Assembly: GCF_025465255.1 (NCBI RefSeq)
Contig: NZ_JAODNI010000182.1
Location: 1-47,354 of the forward strand
Length of the DNA stretch: 47,354 nucleotides
Direction of reading: 5' to 3'
Source of the DNA: Pseudonocardia sp.
GTDB lineage: Bacteria > Actinomycetota > Actinomycetes > Mycobacteriales > Pseudonocardiaceae
Under the pieces are notes generated by a model. It was not told the DNA's origin, did no database searches, and saw nothing but the letters and a program-made list of their open reading frames with translations. A program made the position numbers and the translations under genes. Below, one piece after another: positions 33,238-41,582 of the stretch (position 1 is its first letter; the number at the start of each line of letters is the position of its first letter).

Positions 33238-33936
33238 TCAGTGGGGCGTGTCGGCCCCGAGCTCGGGCGCGAGGAAGGTCTGGGCCCCGTGGGTGTGCAG
33301 GGCGGACATGACGGCATCCGCGTCCCCGCTCGCGACGGCGTCGTAGAGCCGCCGGTGCCGCTTCGCCCCCTCGACAGCGGAGCGCTGCTCGGCCTCCCGG
33401 CGCATGTTGGTGGCCATGTAGAGCTGCAGCTGCAGGATCACGGGCTCGTACATGCGGAGCAGGTGGTGGTGGCCGGCGAGGGCGACGAGCGCCAGGTGGT
33501 ACTCGCGGTGCGCCTCGGCCCGCTTGACCGGCCTGTTCTCGGCGCTCGCGCGCTCGATCCGCTCGGTGGCGCGCTCCAGCGCGGCGAGCCGCGCCGGATC
33601 CGGCGTGCCCCCCGCCAGCGCGGTGCGCACGGCGAACTCCTCGAGCACGTCCCGCAGGCTGAAGAGCTCGCTGATGTCCTTCGCCGACAGCTCGGCCACC
33701 CGCACGCCACGCCGGGGGAGGTGCTCGACGAGCCCCTGCTGGCCCAGCAGCCGCAGTGCCTCCCGCAGCGGCGCGCGGCTGATCCCGAAGCGCCTGGTCA
33801 GCTGCTCCTCGACGAGGCGCTCCCCGGGGGCCAGCTCGCCGTCGAGGATCTCCGCACGGAGCCTGCGCAGCGCGAGCTCGACGAGACTCTGCGCGCCCAG
33901 GCCCTCGACGCCGGCGAGGGGCGCCTCTGCGGTCAC
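33238..33936 (-). CDS. GntR (FadR subfamily) transcriptional regulator
   Basis: The 232-residue protein has a winged helix (LVELALRRLRAEILDGELAP GERL, then RRFGISRAPLREALRLLGQQ) and an FCD helical effector domain (LFSLRDVLEEFAVRTALAGG, HREYHLALVALAGHHHLLRM, HRRLYDAVASGDADAVMSAL) with the metal/carboxylate-ligand His and Asp positions of the family. It lies directly upstream of the biuret operon on the same strand and most likely represses it until an intermediate appears. Confidence 0.9.
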   Translation of the reverse strand: MTAEAPLAGVEGLGAQSLVELALRRLRAEILDGELAPGERLVEEQLTRRFGISRAPLREALRLLGQQGLVEHLPRRGVRVAELSAKDISELFSLRDVLEEFAVRTALAGGTPDPARLAALERATERIERASAENRPVKRAEAHREYHLALVALAGHHHLLRMYEPVILQLQLYMATNMRREAEQRSAVEGAKRHRRLYDAVASGDADAVMSALHTHGAQTFLAPELGADTPH

Positions 33937-33990
33937 GCGCGGCCTCCGGAGGGTCGTGTCGGGTCGGGTCTGCCCTTCCAGAGTGTCAGA

Positions 33991-34719
33991 TCACGCGGCG
34001 GAGACCCCGATGAGCATGCCGACAAGATAGGTCGCGGCCGCCGCGATCGCCCCGAACATCAGCTGCCGCAGCCCGCCGCCCCACCACGTGCGGACCGTGA
34101 AGCGGGACGAGAGCGCACCCGCCACGAACAGGCCGACCGCGCCGATCCCCAGCGCGAGGACCAGCGACGACGACCCTAGGAGGAACGACAGCAGCGGGAT
34201 GATGCCGCCGATCGCGAAGCACAGGAACGACGAGATCGCCGCCGTCCAGGGCGAGGGCTGGTCGTCCAGGCTCACTCCCAGCTCCTGGCGCACGTGCACC
34301 TGCAGCGCCAGGTCCGGGTTGGCGTGCACCTCCTCGGCGACGGCCTGCGCGGTCGGCTCCGTGAGACCCATCTCCCGGTACATCTCGACCAGCTCGGCCT
34401 TCTCCGCGTTCGGGTGGCGCTCGAGCTCGTCGCGTTCCTTCGACGCCTCCTGCTGCACGGCCTCGTTCTGCGTACCGACCGACGCGAACTCGCCCAACGC
34501 CATCGAGAACGCGCCCGCGACGAGCCCGGCCATGCCCGTCAGCACGATCAACTGGCGGTCGCCGCCGCCGCCGCCGACGCCCGCGACCAGCGCGATGGTC
34601 GTGACGAGGCCGTCCATGGCGCCGAACGTGGCGGCGCGCAGCCAGCCACCGGAGATGTCCTGGTGGTGATGGTCCTGCGCGTGCGCGGCCAGCTCGTCGT
34701 CCGGGACCGGAGTGCTCAC
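33991..34719 (-). CDS. VIT1/CCC1-family iron/manganese transporter
   Basis: From GTG 34719 the 242-residue protein has five hydrophobic helices and the VIT1/CCC1 signatures: GWLRAATFGAMDGLVTTIAL at helix 1, GMAGLVAGAFSMALGEFASV at helix 2, a cytoplasmic, charged metal-binding helix (ERDELERHPNAEKAELVEMY, EEVHANPDLALQVHVRQELG), and three C-terminal helices. Family members export Fe2+ or Mn2+ from the cytosol. The longer frame to 34953 adds poor sequence. Confidence 0.88.
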   Translation of the reverse strand: MSTPVPDDELAAHAQDHHHQDISGGWLRAATFGAMDGLVTTIALVAGVGGGGGDRQLIVLTGMAGLVAGAFSMALGEFASVGTQNEAVQQEASKERDELERHPNAEKAELVEMYREMGLTEPTAQAVAEEVHANPDLALQVHVRQELGVSLDDQPSPWTAAISSFLCFAIGGIIPLLSFLLGSSSLVLALGIGAVGLFVAGALSSRFTVRTWWGGGLRQLMFGAIAAAATYLVGMLIGVSAA

Positions 34720-34800
34720 CAGCCGAGCGTAGCCGCTGCCCCCACCAGGACGATCGGCTCGCGGACGCGTCGCGGCCACGACACTCGGGAGAGGGAACCG

Positions 34801-35085
34801 TTGTGGGCCTTCGCGGACCAGCTCGGCCCGCACGTCGAATCCACGGACGGGCACCGGGACCGGGGCGTCGTGCTCGTCGAGTCCAACCGTGCGCTGCGGC
34901 GCAAGCCGTTCCACCCGCAGAAGCCGTACCTCGTGCTCTCCGGCATGCGGCATCCCGCGGACGAGCTTGGGGATCGGGCCACCCCACCTGCGCGCCGGAT
35001 GCGCGCGCTGCCGCGTCGATGAACCGGCTGTCCGATCTGGACCCGGTCCTCGAGCAGGAGTCCGCGCGCGAGCGGTTCTGGCCTG
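34801..35085 (+). pseudogene. Photolyase-related (PhrB-like) pseudogene with internal deletion
   Basis: From TTG 34801 about 60 residues match the N-terminus of cryptochrome/photolyase-related proteins (WAFADQLGPHVE, GVVLVESNRALRRKPFHPQK, PYLVLSGMRHPADELGDRA). The frame then breaks, and a short piece in another frame (MNRLSDLDPVLEQESARER, ATG 35019) resembles the extreme C-terminus of the same family. Roughly 400 central residues, with the FAD and Fe-S binding regions, are missing, so the gene is an internally deleted relic. The C-terminal match is less sure than the N-terminal one. Confidence 0.55.
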
Positions 35086-35124
35086 CTCCGGGCACTCAGA
35101 AACGTCTCAGGTGGCGGGACTACG

Positions 35125-35661
35125 GTGCGCCGCGTGACGAGGGATCGCGTACTGAACGTGGTCGGCACGCTCGCGCGGCTGGGGCTTGCGGCGGTGTGGC
35201 TGGTGTCCGGCCTGCTCAAGGTCGTCGACCCGGACCAGACCTACGTGGCCGTCCGTGCGTACGACGTGCTGCCGAAGCTCGGGGTGTCGGTCGTGGCGGG
35301 TGTGCTGCCGTGGTTCGAGCTCGCCCTGGGTCTGCTGCTGCTCCTCGGCGTCGGGACCCGGCTGGTCGCGTGGCTCTCCGTCGGGCTGCTGGTCGCGTTC
35401 ATCGCGGGTGTGAGCCAGGCGTGGGCGCGCGGGCTGTCGATCGACTGCGGCTGCTTCGGCGGCGGTGGCGCGGTCGCGGCCGGGCAGACCCAGTACGTGC
35501 AGGAGCTGCTGCGGGACACCGGGTTCATGGTGCTGGCGGTGTGGCTCGCGGTCCGGCCGCGGACGCTGGGATCCCTCGACGGCCGGTTCGGCGCCGCGCC
35601 CGCAGCCGCGGGCGTCGGGGCCCGGCGAGATGCTCGGGGAACTGAAGGAGACAGGGACTGA
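35125..35661 (+). CDS. MauE/DoxX-family redox membrane protein
   Basis: A 178-residue protein with four membrane helices in the MauE/DoxX fold (LGLAAVWLVSGLLKVVDPDQ, VVAGVLPWFELALGLLLLLG, AWLSVGLLVAFIAGVSQAWA) and a periplasmic CGCF motif in GLSIDCGCFGGGG. MauE-type proteins pass electrons to or from extracytoplasmic thioredoxin-fold partners. The DsbA-like gene starts 1 nt after its stop, supporting a functional pair. GTG 35125 or GTG 35134 may be the start. Confidence 0.87.
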   Translation: MRRVTRDRVLNVVGTLARLGLAAVWLVSGLLKVVDPDQTYVAVRAYDVLPKLGVSVVAGVLPWFELALGLLLLLGVGTRLVAWLSVGLLVAFIAGVSQAWARGLSIDCGCFGGGGAVAAGQTQYVQELLRDTGFMVLAVWLAVRPRTLGSLDGRFGAAPAAAGVGARRDARGTEGDRD

Positions 35662-35662
35662 C

Positions 35663-36436
35663 ATGGGTGGTGCGGAGCGCAGGGAACGGGAACGGCGCCA
35701 GGCGGCGACCGAGGCCCGGCTGCAGGCGGCACGCAAGGCGACCGGCAGGGCGAGCCGTGGAGGCATCCTCGGCAACACGCCCGCACTGGCGATCGTCGCG
35801 ATCGTCGTGGTCGCGGCGATCATCGTGGGCGTCGTGATCGCGGTGAACCGCAACTCGGCGGCGAACGCGCCGGTGGCGGCGAACTACCCGGTCAGCCGGG
35901 CGGACACCGTGATCGTCGCCGGCCGGCCGTCGGCGCCGAAGACGATCTCGGTCTACGAGGACTACCTCTGCCCCTACTGCGAGCGGCTCGAGCAGCGCTA
36001 CGGTGACCAGTTGACGACCGCGCTCAACGCCGGCCAGATCAAGGTCGAGTACCACGCGCTCGGCTTCCTCGACGCGAACTCGAGCCCCGCCGGCTACTCC
36101 ACCCGCGCCGCGAACGCCGCCCTCTGCGCCGCGGACGCGAACATCTGGCCCGCCTACCACGCCGCGCTCTACGCGGCCCAGCCCGCGGAGGGCGGCCCCG
36201 GCCTCAGCGACGAGGAGCTGATCCAGAAGGGCACGGACCTCGGCGCGCCGGACACGTTCGGCCAGTGCGTCACGGGCAACGGCAACGCCGCCGCCATCGC
36301 CTCGGCCACCGACACCACGGTCGCGGACCCCGCCCTGCAGAGCAACGGCCGGTTCGGGACACCGACCGTGATGGTCGACGGCAGCAAGGTCGACCTGAAC
36401 GACACGAACTGGCTCACCGAGGCAATCGCAGGCTGA
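35663..36436 (+). CDS. Membrane-anchored DsbA-like thioredoxin-fold protein
   Basis: The 257-residue protein has a charged cytoplasmic N-terminus, one membrane helix (about 40-61, PALAIVAIVVVAAIIVGVVI), and an extracellular DsbA-type domain with the active site CPYC (Cys103-Cys106) in VYEDYLCPYCERLE and the cis-Pro loop FGTPTVMVDG. It should form or shuffle disulfides in exported proteins, recycled by the MauE-like protein encoded upstream. ATG 35663 directly follows that gene. Confidence 0.9.
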   Translation: MGGAERRERERRQAATEARLQAARKATGRASRGGILGNTPALAIVAIVVVAAIIVGVVIAVNRNSAANAPVAANYPVSRADTVIVAGRPSAPKTISVYEDYLCPYCERLEQRYGDQLTTALNAGQIKVEYHALGFLDANSSPAGYSTRAANAALCAADANIWPAYHAALYAAQPAEGGPGLSDEELIQKGTDLGAPDTFGQCVTGNGNAAAIASATDTTVADPALQSNGRFGTPTVMVDGSKVDLNDTNWLTEAIAG

Positions 36437-36440
36437 CGCC

Positions 36441-36480
36441 GTGGAGCCGGTTCCCGGGACCCCCCGGGAATCGGCTCCAC
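36441..36480 (+). terminator. Terminator after dsbA-like gene
   Basis: GTGGAGCCGGTTCCCGGG pairs with CCCGGGAATCGGCTCCAC around an ACC loop with one mismatch, 5 nt after the stop codon. Confidence 0.85.
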
Positions 36481-36509
36481 AGCCGTCGTGTACGGTTCAG
36501 TCATCGCAA

Positions 36510-36584
<75 letters not shown>

Positions 36585-36597
36585 CTGGTCAGAGGCC

Positions 36598-36625
36598 CAG
36601 GGGTCGATCTTCGTAAAGATCCCCC
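36598..36625 (+). terminator. Hairpin downstream of tRNA-Ala
   Basis: GGGGTCGATCTT and AAGATCCCCC form a short stem with a CGTA loop directly after the tRNA gene; a modest terminator candidate. Confidence 0.5.
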
Positions 36626-36651
36626 GGGCCGCTGAGCGACTAACTGAGTGT

Positions 36652-36990
36652 CTATCCCGCATCCTCTGCCGGGAAGATCTCGTCCATTGCGACCGCCCCT
36701 CTTCGAGCACGGGCGTAGCTGGTGCCGATACACCGTCTCCGCGACAGCGTCCCGCTGTGCCGACCAGCCTGGAGATGTTCTCCGCAGGTACCCCCGAGTC
36801 CGACAGCAGCGACACGAAGCTGTGGCGGAGCTCGCGCGGGTCCACAGGGGCGCGTCTAACCCGGCGTTCATCGCGTCCCGTCGGAATGCGCGGCGGACGT
36901 TGTGGGCATCGAGCGTGGTTCCCGTGGCCGAGGTGAACACCAGGTCGGTGCCAGTCGGAATGCGGGCGAGCCTGCGACGGTGCAGTTGTG
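36652..36990 (-). pseudogene. Tyrosine-recombinase integrase, C-terminal remnant
   Basis: Reading toward the tRNA, integrase sequence appears across three frames: LARIPTGTDLVFTSATGTTL and AHNVRRAFRRDA, then DPRELRHSFVSLLSDSGVPA with the conserved Arg and HxxR-region residues and ISRLVG, then AVAETVYRHQLRP with the catalytic-Tyr neighbourhood, and AVAMDEIFPAEDAG before the stop at 36652. At least two frameshifts separate these pieces and the N-terminal half is gone. It is what is left of an element that integrated at tRNA-Ala(GGC). Confidence 0.7.
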
Positions 36991-37005
36991 TCGCGGTCGT
37001 AGACC

Positions 37006-37430
37006 CAGGTCGTCGAAAATGACGGCGGCATTGTGCTCGACCACACCGTCGACGCGGCAACCCCGCCGACGCCCTGCAACTCGCGCCCGCGGTCGGCCGG
37101 GTCATCCGCCGCCCCGGCGGCCGCGTACGGTCACCGCCGACCGCGGCTATGGCGAAGCCCCGGTGGACAACGACCTGCACGCCCTCGGCGTGCGCACCCT
37201 GGTGATCCCACAAGGGCAGACCCGGCAAGGACCGCCAGGCCCATGAGCAGCGCCGCGCGTTTCGCAGAACCGTCAAGTGGCGCACCGGCAGCGAAGCCCG
37301 CATCAGCACCCTCAAACGGCAGTACGGCTGGGACCGCACACGCCTTCCCGAACTCGACGGAGCCTGGATCTGGACCGGGCGCGGGGTCCTGGCTCACGAC
37401 CTCGTCAAGATTGCAGCCCTCGCCGCATGA
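37006..37430 (+). pseudogene. DDE transposase, C-terminal remnant
   Basis: Pieces in three plus-strand frames join into one transposase tail: VLDHTVDAATPP, then DALQLAPAVGRVIRRPGGRV, then VTADRGYGEAPVDNDLHALG, and FRRTVKWRTGSEARISTLKR followed by YGWDRTRLPELDGAWIWTGR and LAHDLVKIAALAA before TGA 37428. The second Asp (TADRGYGE) and the Glu region (RTGSEARIS) of a DDE catalytic core are recognisable, in the style of ISNCY-like elements. Multiple frameshifts make it non-functional. Confidence 0.65.
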
Positions 37431-37521
37431 TCGAACCACCGGCAGAGATCAACCTTCCTCGGCCGGTCACCCCCTACGGGCCGCTTCCGAACAGTCGGCC
37501 TTCTTCTTCAGTTCGAATCAA

Positions 37522-37671
37522 CTAAGTAACGGCCGCACTGCCGATGCTGCGGAAGAAGATGACGACGGCCTGAAATGCGTTGCCGACAGCCGCACCTGCC
37601 GTCGCCGGATTGGGGATGATCCAGATAAGAAGGATCAGGATGAGGATCAGGCTCCATGCCCAGCGTGGCAT
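37522..37671 (-). CDS. Small membrane protein (49 aa)
   Basis: ATG 37671 opens a 49-residue protein with one strong hydrophobic helix (MPRWAWSLILILILLIWIIP) and a second amphipathic part (AAVGNAFQAVVIFFRSIGS). Short actinobacterial membrane proteins with this GxAVGxAxxxxxxFFxS pattern are common, sometimes in several copies per genome, and of unknown role. No close ribosome-binding site is visible. Confidence 0.6.
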   Translation of the reverse strand: MPRWAWSLILILILLIWIIPNPATAGAAVGNAFQAVVIFFRSIGSAAVT

Positions 37672-38031
37672 GTGATTATGGTGCCTGCTCCGCTCCGCGG
37701 GCGCCAGGGCAGCCGACGGTCGAAGTGCGGAGAATTTGCGTCCGGAGGGCGAGCGCCCCAAGACCGTTGAGTCGATTGGAGGGATGCGCGGCCTGCACGC
37801 GGTCCAATGCCGTTGCTCACGCTTGGACGAGTGCGGCCAGAGGAATTCACGGCGACCTCGACGACCTCGGGGCCGGGGACGCGGGGGGTGTCCCGAATGC
37901 GGGCGGGTTGGGAACGATACGGCCTCGCGGACACGCTTGCCGGTACCTAGCGTTCGGGCATGCCGATGAACGCATTCCATCGCCGGCTGTGACGCTCCGT
38001 GGGCTGGGCTGGGCTGGGCGGAGCGGAGGCA

Positions 38032-38145
38032 TGGCAGGTCATGCCGGGGGCGCTCGACGGGGTGAAGCCCGGCGGCGCGGTCCTGGAGATCGGGCCGGGC
38101 TACGGGTGACCACCCGGTGGCTGGCCGAGCGGGCGGGCAGTCGCA
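38032..38145 (+). pseudogene. SAM-dependent methyltransferase scrap
   Basis: The frame WQVMPGALDGVKPGGAVLEI then GPGYG ends at a TGA, and TTRWLAERAGSRTA continues in the next frame. Together they correspond to motif I (LEIGPGxGxxT) and the following helix of a class I methyltransferase. Only about 40 residues remain. Confidence 0.5.
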
Positions 38146-38482
38146 CCGCCGGTGGCGCCGGTCGACGTCACCCTCGACCAGGGCGACCGTGGCCCCATGG
38201 GCGACCGTGGCCCCATGGTCGGGCGAGCGCGATGGAGCCCGAGTCGTAGAGCACCGGGACGTGCTGCGCCTCGGCGAGCGCGGCGGCCCCGCGTGTCAGC
38301 GTGCGGTGCGGCAGCCACACCGCCTCGGAGGTCGGCCCAGTTGAACATCAGCGGAATCTCGGTGCCCTTGGTGCAGGCGGCGGCGCCACCCGCGTCGATC
38401 TCGACCATCCGACAGAGGCTGATCTCCAGGTCGTCGACCATGCGGCGCACGCCGTGCAGGCGGTCAAGGGGCCAGCGCGCCA
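38146..38482. other. Non-coding or decayed stretch
   Basis: A minus-strand frame contains MVDDLEISLCRMVEIDAGGA and TEIPLMFNWADLRGG (about 38330-38440), which has protein-like composition but no recognised family, no start signal and degenerates into Arg-rich sequence. It may be a fragment of a lost gene. CATGGG repeats occur at 38195-38220 (GGCGACCGTGGCCCCATG twice in tandem). Confidence 0.35.
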
Positions 38483-39181
38483 CTACTGGCCGAGGTTGGC
38501 CACGAGGTTGATGACCACCGCGACGATGCCCGTGCCGAAGGCGTAGGAGAGCAGGGCGTGTCCGAGGGCGGTCTTCCGAACGTTGGTGGTGGTGGGTTCG
38601 GTGTCCGACACGGCGAAGCTCATCCCGACCGTGAACGCGGTGTAGGCGAAGTCGCTGTAGGCCGGTGGCTGGTCCTGTCTGAAGTTGAGGCCGCCGTCGG
38701 CGGCGGTCTCGTCCTTGTAGTAGAGGCGCGCGTATTTCAGTGCGAAGACCGTGTTCACCAGAGCCCAGGACAGGACCACGGCGAGCACGCTGAGGATGAC
38801 CTGGGCGATCGCGACCGGGTCTTGGTTGCTGCTGGCGCGGACCAGGGCCAGGGCGATGGCGGCGAGGCTTGCGATCGCGGCGAGCAGGACCGCGGCGTCG
38901 GTGGACCGGGACCGGCTCTCCGCCTCGGCGAGCCGTTTGGTGCCTTCGTGATCTTGTGGCCAGCGGATCATCCACGCCCAGGTCAGGGCGGCTGCCGCGG
39001 TCACGGTCCACCCGGCCAGCGGAGCTAGTTCGGGCGCACCGAGGACGGCGGCGACGACGGCGACGACGGCGCCGGCGGCCAATACGAGCAGTAGCCGGCG
39101 GGTGGAGAGGATCCGCTCCGGAGGAAGGCTCCGCTCTCGAGGGAGAATTCCCTCTCGGGGATGGCGTTCCGACTGACCCAT
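38483..39181 (-). CDS. DUF1345 membrane protein
   Basis: From ATG 39181 the 232-residue protein has five predicted helices and matches the DUF1345 family: LLLVLAAGAVVAVVAAVLGA, a loop WMIRWPQDHEGTKRLAEAES, VLSWALVNTVFALKYARLYY, then DFAYTAFTVGMSFAVSDTEP and RKTALGHALLSYAFGTGIVA. Function is unknown; the conserved DFAY-FTVGM segment resembles ion-channel-like pores. The upstream extension to 39547 is low quality. It is the only intact gene in this decayed stretch besides the small ORFs. Confidence 0.82.
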   Translation of the reverse strand: MGQSERHPREGILPRERSLPPERILSTRRLLLVLAAGAVVAVVAAVLGAPELAPLAGWTVTAAAALTWAWMIRWPQDHEGTKRLAEAESRSRSTDAAVLLAAIASLAAIALALVRASSNQDPVAIAQVILSVLAVVLSWALVNTVFALKYARLYYKDETAADGGLNFRQDQPPAYSDFAYTAFTVGMSFAVSDTEPTTTNVRKTALGHALLSYAFGTGIVAVVINLVANLGQ

Positions 39182-39426
39182 TGACGCGGGATGCCCCCGA
39201 TGCAGCAAGACAAACCGCCCAGAGAGCGCACCCAGCGGCCGATGTGCTGCGATGTGCTCGCCTCGCGCCGGAGGGCGCCCCCGCTGATGAGTACCTCGAA
39301 GGGCGACCTGGCGCTGCGCGTAGCCGGCGCGCCTGTTTGGACGGTATGGAGGTCCGGGTTGGGGCCTCGCCACATGTGAACGTGGGTTGCCGGGCAGGAG
39401 TGGGTCCTGGCCGGTAGAGCCACTAG

Positions 39427-39660
39427 ATGTGGGAGGCCCCAGTGGACCGGAGGTGTACGAGTGGCAGGCTGGATGTGCACGCACGATCGGTGGTGGCCTC
39501 CGGGGTCGACGCCCGGACGGCCGAGGTGTTCGAGCGGTGTTTGACACCGGATCATGCGGAGCTGCTCGGGTGGCTGCGGTCGTTGCCGGGGCCGGTGGCG
39601 GTCACCTACGAGGCCGGCCCGACCGGGTTCGGGCTGGCCCGGTTCCTGGCCGGGGAAGGC
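39427..39660 (+). pseudogene. IS110-family transposase, N-terminal fragment
   Basis: The frame from about 39427 contains LDVHARSVVASGVDARTAEV, ERCLTPDHAELLGWLRSLPG and PVAVTYEAGPTGFGLARFLA, the RuvC-like DEDD N-terminal domain of IS110-family recombinases (the first catalytic Asp lies in LDVHARS, the Glu in AVTYEAGPTG). It breaks off at about residue 75. The following TTGACAGAACGGACTACATA segment looks like an IS110-type right end, so the element may have lost its middle. Confidence 0.65.
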
Positions 39661-39854
39661 GAGCCGAACAGTCCGTCCTGCGGTAACCAACCCGCGAATA
39701 TCAGACTGACAACGCGTCGAGAGCCGACACGCTCGCCACCACCGAGCTGCACCCTGCCCCTTGACAGAACGGACTACATATCAGGGCGTGTCTCCCAGAT
39801 CTAAGACCTGATTCGGGTGACGCTGTTCCTGACCCTTCCAGGAGGCGCACGACA

Positions 39855-40208
39855 ATGTCCGCCACACTTCCGACACCGCCCGGTGTGCAGGCTCTGATCC
39901 GCGCCCATCGCGACGCCCAGGCCGATCAGCGCGCCGCGATCGCCGCCGACCACGACCGTGACCTGACCGCGGCCCGAGTGCGGCTCGCGGCGGTCGAGGC
40001 CCGGATCCGCAGTCTCGGCCTCCCTGCGCTCGCCGACCTGCTCGAGACCGAGACCAACGCGGGAGCGGTCCTGATCGTCGCGCTCACCTGTCCGGACCAG
40101 GAATCCGCCACGACGGCGGGTACGACCGAGCAGGACGAGCTCGGCCGCGCCCTGGCCAGGTTCGCGCAGCAGCGAGCCGACGTCGACACCATCAGCTTCC
40201 AGCGGTAG
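39855..40208 (+). CDS. Hypothetical protein (117 aa)
   Basis: ATG 39855 has an excellent AGGAGG ribosome-binding site. The protein is mostly helical and Ala/Arg/Asp-rich with a probable coiled coil at about 15-50 (LIRAHRDAQADQRAAIAADH, DLTAARVRLAAVEARIRSLG), then TNAGAVLIVALTCPDQESA and a second helix ELGRALARFAQQRADVDT. No family is recognised. It follows the IS110 remnant and may be cargo. Confidence 0.65.
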   Translation: MSATLPTPPGVQALIRAHRDAQADQRAAIAADHDRDLTAARVRLAAVEARIRSLGLPALADLLETETNAGAVLIVALTCPDQESATTAGTTEQDELGRALARFAQQRADVDTISFQR

Positions 40209-40494
40209 GTCGCCGGATGAGCACCGGCATGCGTGGGCGGACCGGGACTAACGTGCCGGCGCGAGCGCTGCCGAGGAACCCGCATGAGAGCAGGCCTGGA
40301 GCCGGCGCGGTGCGGCTGCCTGCTCGACGTGGTCGCGGTCGAGGCCCCCCGGTGTGCGGCCGTCGAAACCCTAGCGGCAGCCCCCTGGACACGCTGCATG
40401 CGGACAGGGCTTCTGACGGGACGGCATGATCGCGACCTGACGCGGCAGGGAGTCGTTCGGCACGGCGCCTGGAGCACCGGGGCAGACTGGCCGG
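40209..40494. other. Intergenic stretch without a supported gene
   Basis: Frames here are Arg/Pro-rich shadows. No repeats, RNA structure or clear promoter could be supported. Confidence 0.4.
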
Positions 40495-41226
40495 GTGCGG
40501 AGGGACCTGCGTGTGCCGAGGCTCAGCCGCCGCTGCGGGGCGCGATCGGTGCGTGGGGTCGTGCTGCTCCTGCCCGGCGGAGAGCCCGAGAGCAGGCGGC
40601 CGCACCTGTGGTTGGCCGAGGCGTTCCTGTGGCCCCTGGCCGGGCGGATCGCCGGGCGGGGGCGGCGGCAAGGCCTCGCCGTGCACCTGCTGCGCTACCG
40701 CTACCGGGGGTGGAACGGCGAGCGCGCCGACCCGGTGGCCGACGCGTGGTGGGCGCTGGCCGAGGTGCAGGGGCGGTACGGGCCCGTTCCCGTGGGGCTG
40801 GTCGGCCATTCGCTCGGCGGCCGGGTGGCGGTCCATGTCGCCGGAGATGCGCGGGTGGCCGGTGTCGTACTCCTTGCTCCCTGGCTGGAGGAGTCGGATC
40901 CCGCGGGGCAACTGAAGGGCCGGGCGGTACTCATGATCCACGCCGCTCGCGACCGGCACACCGATCCGGTGATGTCCTACCGGTTCGCGGTGGGCGCGCG
41001 CCGGATGGGTGCCCGAATCGGCCGTGTCGAGCTGCCCGGTGCCGGCCATGTATTGCTGCGGCAGTGGTGGGCGTGGACGGCGCTGACCACGGACTTCGTC
41101 GACGCGGCCCTGATCGGTGGCCGGTTCGACTCGATGACGCGCGGCGCTATGGAGGCCGCTGGCAGTGGGGGCTTGCGCGTGCACCTGCCGCGCCGCCGCG
41201 AGCGGATTCTCCGGCGCGACCGCTGA
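40495..41226 (+). CDS. Alpha/beta-fold hydrolase
   Basis: The 243-residue protein has the order of an alpha/beta hydrolase: RGVVLLLPGGEPESRR (oxyanion strand), the nucleophile elbow VGLVGHSLGGRVAVHVAGDA, the acid HAARDRHTDPV and the catalytic His in LPGAGHVLLRQW. It has no signal peptide. GTG 40495 is the only fitting start. The substrate is unknown; size and motifs suit small esterases or dienelactone-hydrolase-like enzymes. Confidence 0.85.
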   Translation: MRRDLRVPRLSRRCGARSVRGVVLLLPGGEPESRRPHLWLAEAFLWPLAGRIAGRGRRQGLAVHLLRYRYRGWNGERADPVADAWWALAEVQGRYGPVPVGLVGHSLGGRVAVHVAGDARVAGVVLLAPWLEESDPAGQLKGRAVLMIHAARDRHTDPVMSYRFAVGARRMGARIGRVELPGAGHVLLRQWWAWTALTTDFVDAALIGGRFDSMTRGAMEAAGSGGLRVHLPRRRERILRRDR

Positions 41227-41582
41227 GAAGCCCGGGGTGCCGGGCTGTGCATGCCTTCTTCTCGCCGATCGGACCGGGTGTCCTACCTGGCAGGCGCTTG
41301 GTGCACCCGGCCAATCCTGCCCAGTTGCGGGCCAGGTCATCGTCACGGCGGTCGCCGTCGGACCGGCCCCCTGATGCGGCCGGCGCCGAGCGGCGGCCCG
41401 CCGCTCCGGGCCGTCCCCGGGATTCCCCGACGGCGGACCGTGTGCGCAGGTGGGCGGCCGGGGTTTGCTGCTACATCTGGTTCCTGTTCGCTTCTCTGGC
41501 CGGGGACGACTGAACCCGGCCCGGGCCCGGACCTACGACATCGGTCTGGGGCCAGCTAGCCGGCCACGCCGGAGTTCATCGA
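41227..41582. other. Intergenic stretch, no gene seen
   Basis: No frame with convincing composition or a ribosome-binding site; contains only high-GC shadow frames up to the end of the minus-strand ice-binding pseudogene. Confidence 0.4.

Noticed and set aside
31686..33311. A 541-codon plus-strand frame
   Set aside because: Antisense to the amidase gene; no recognisable domain.
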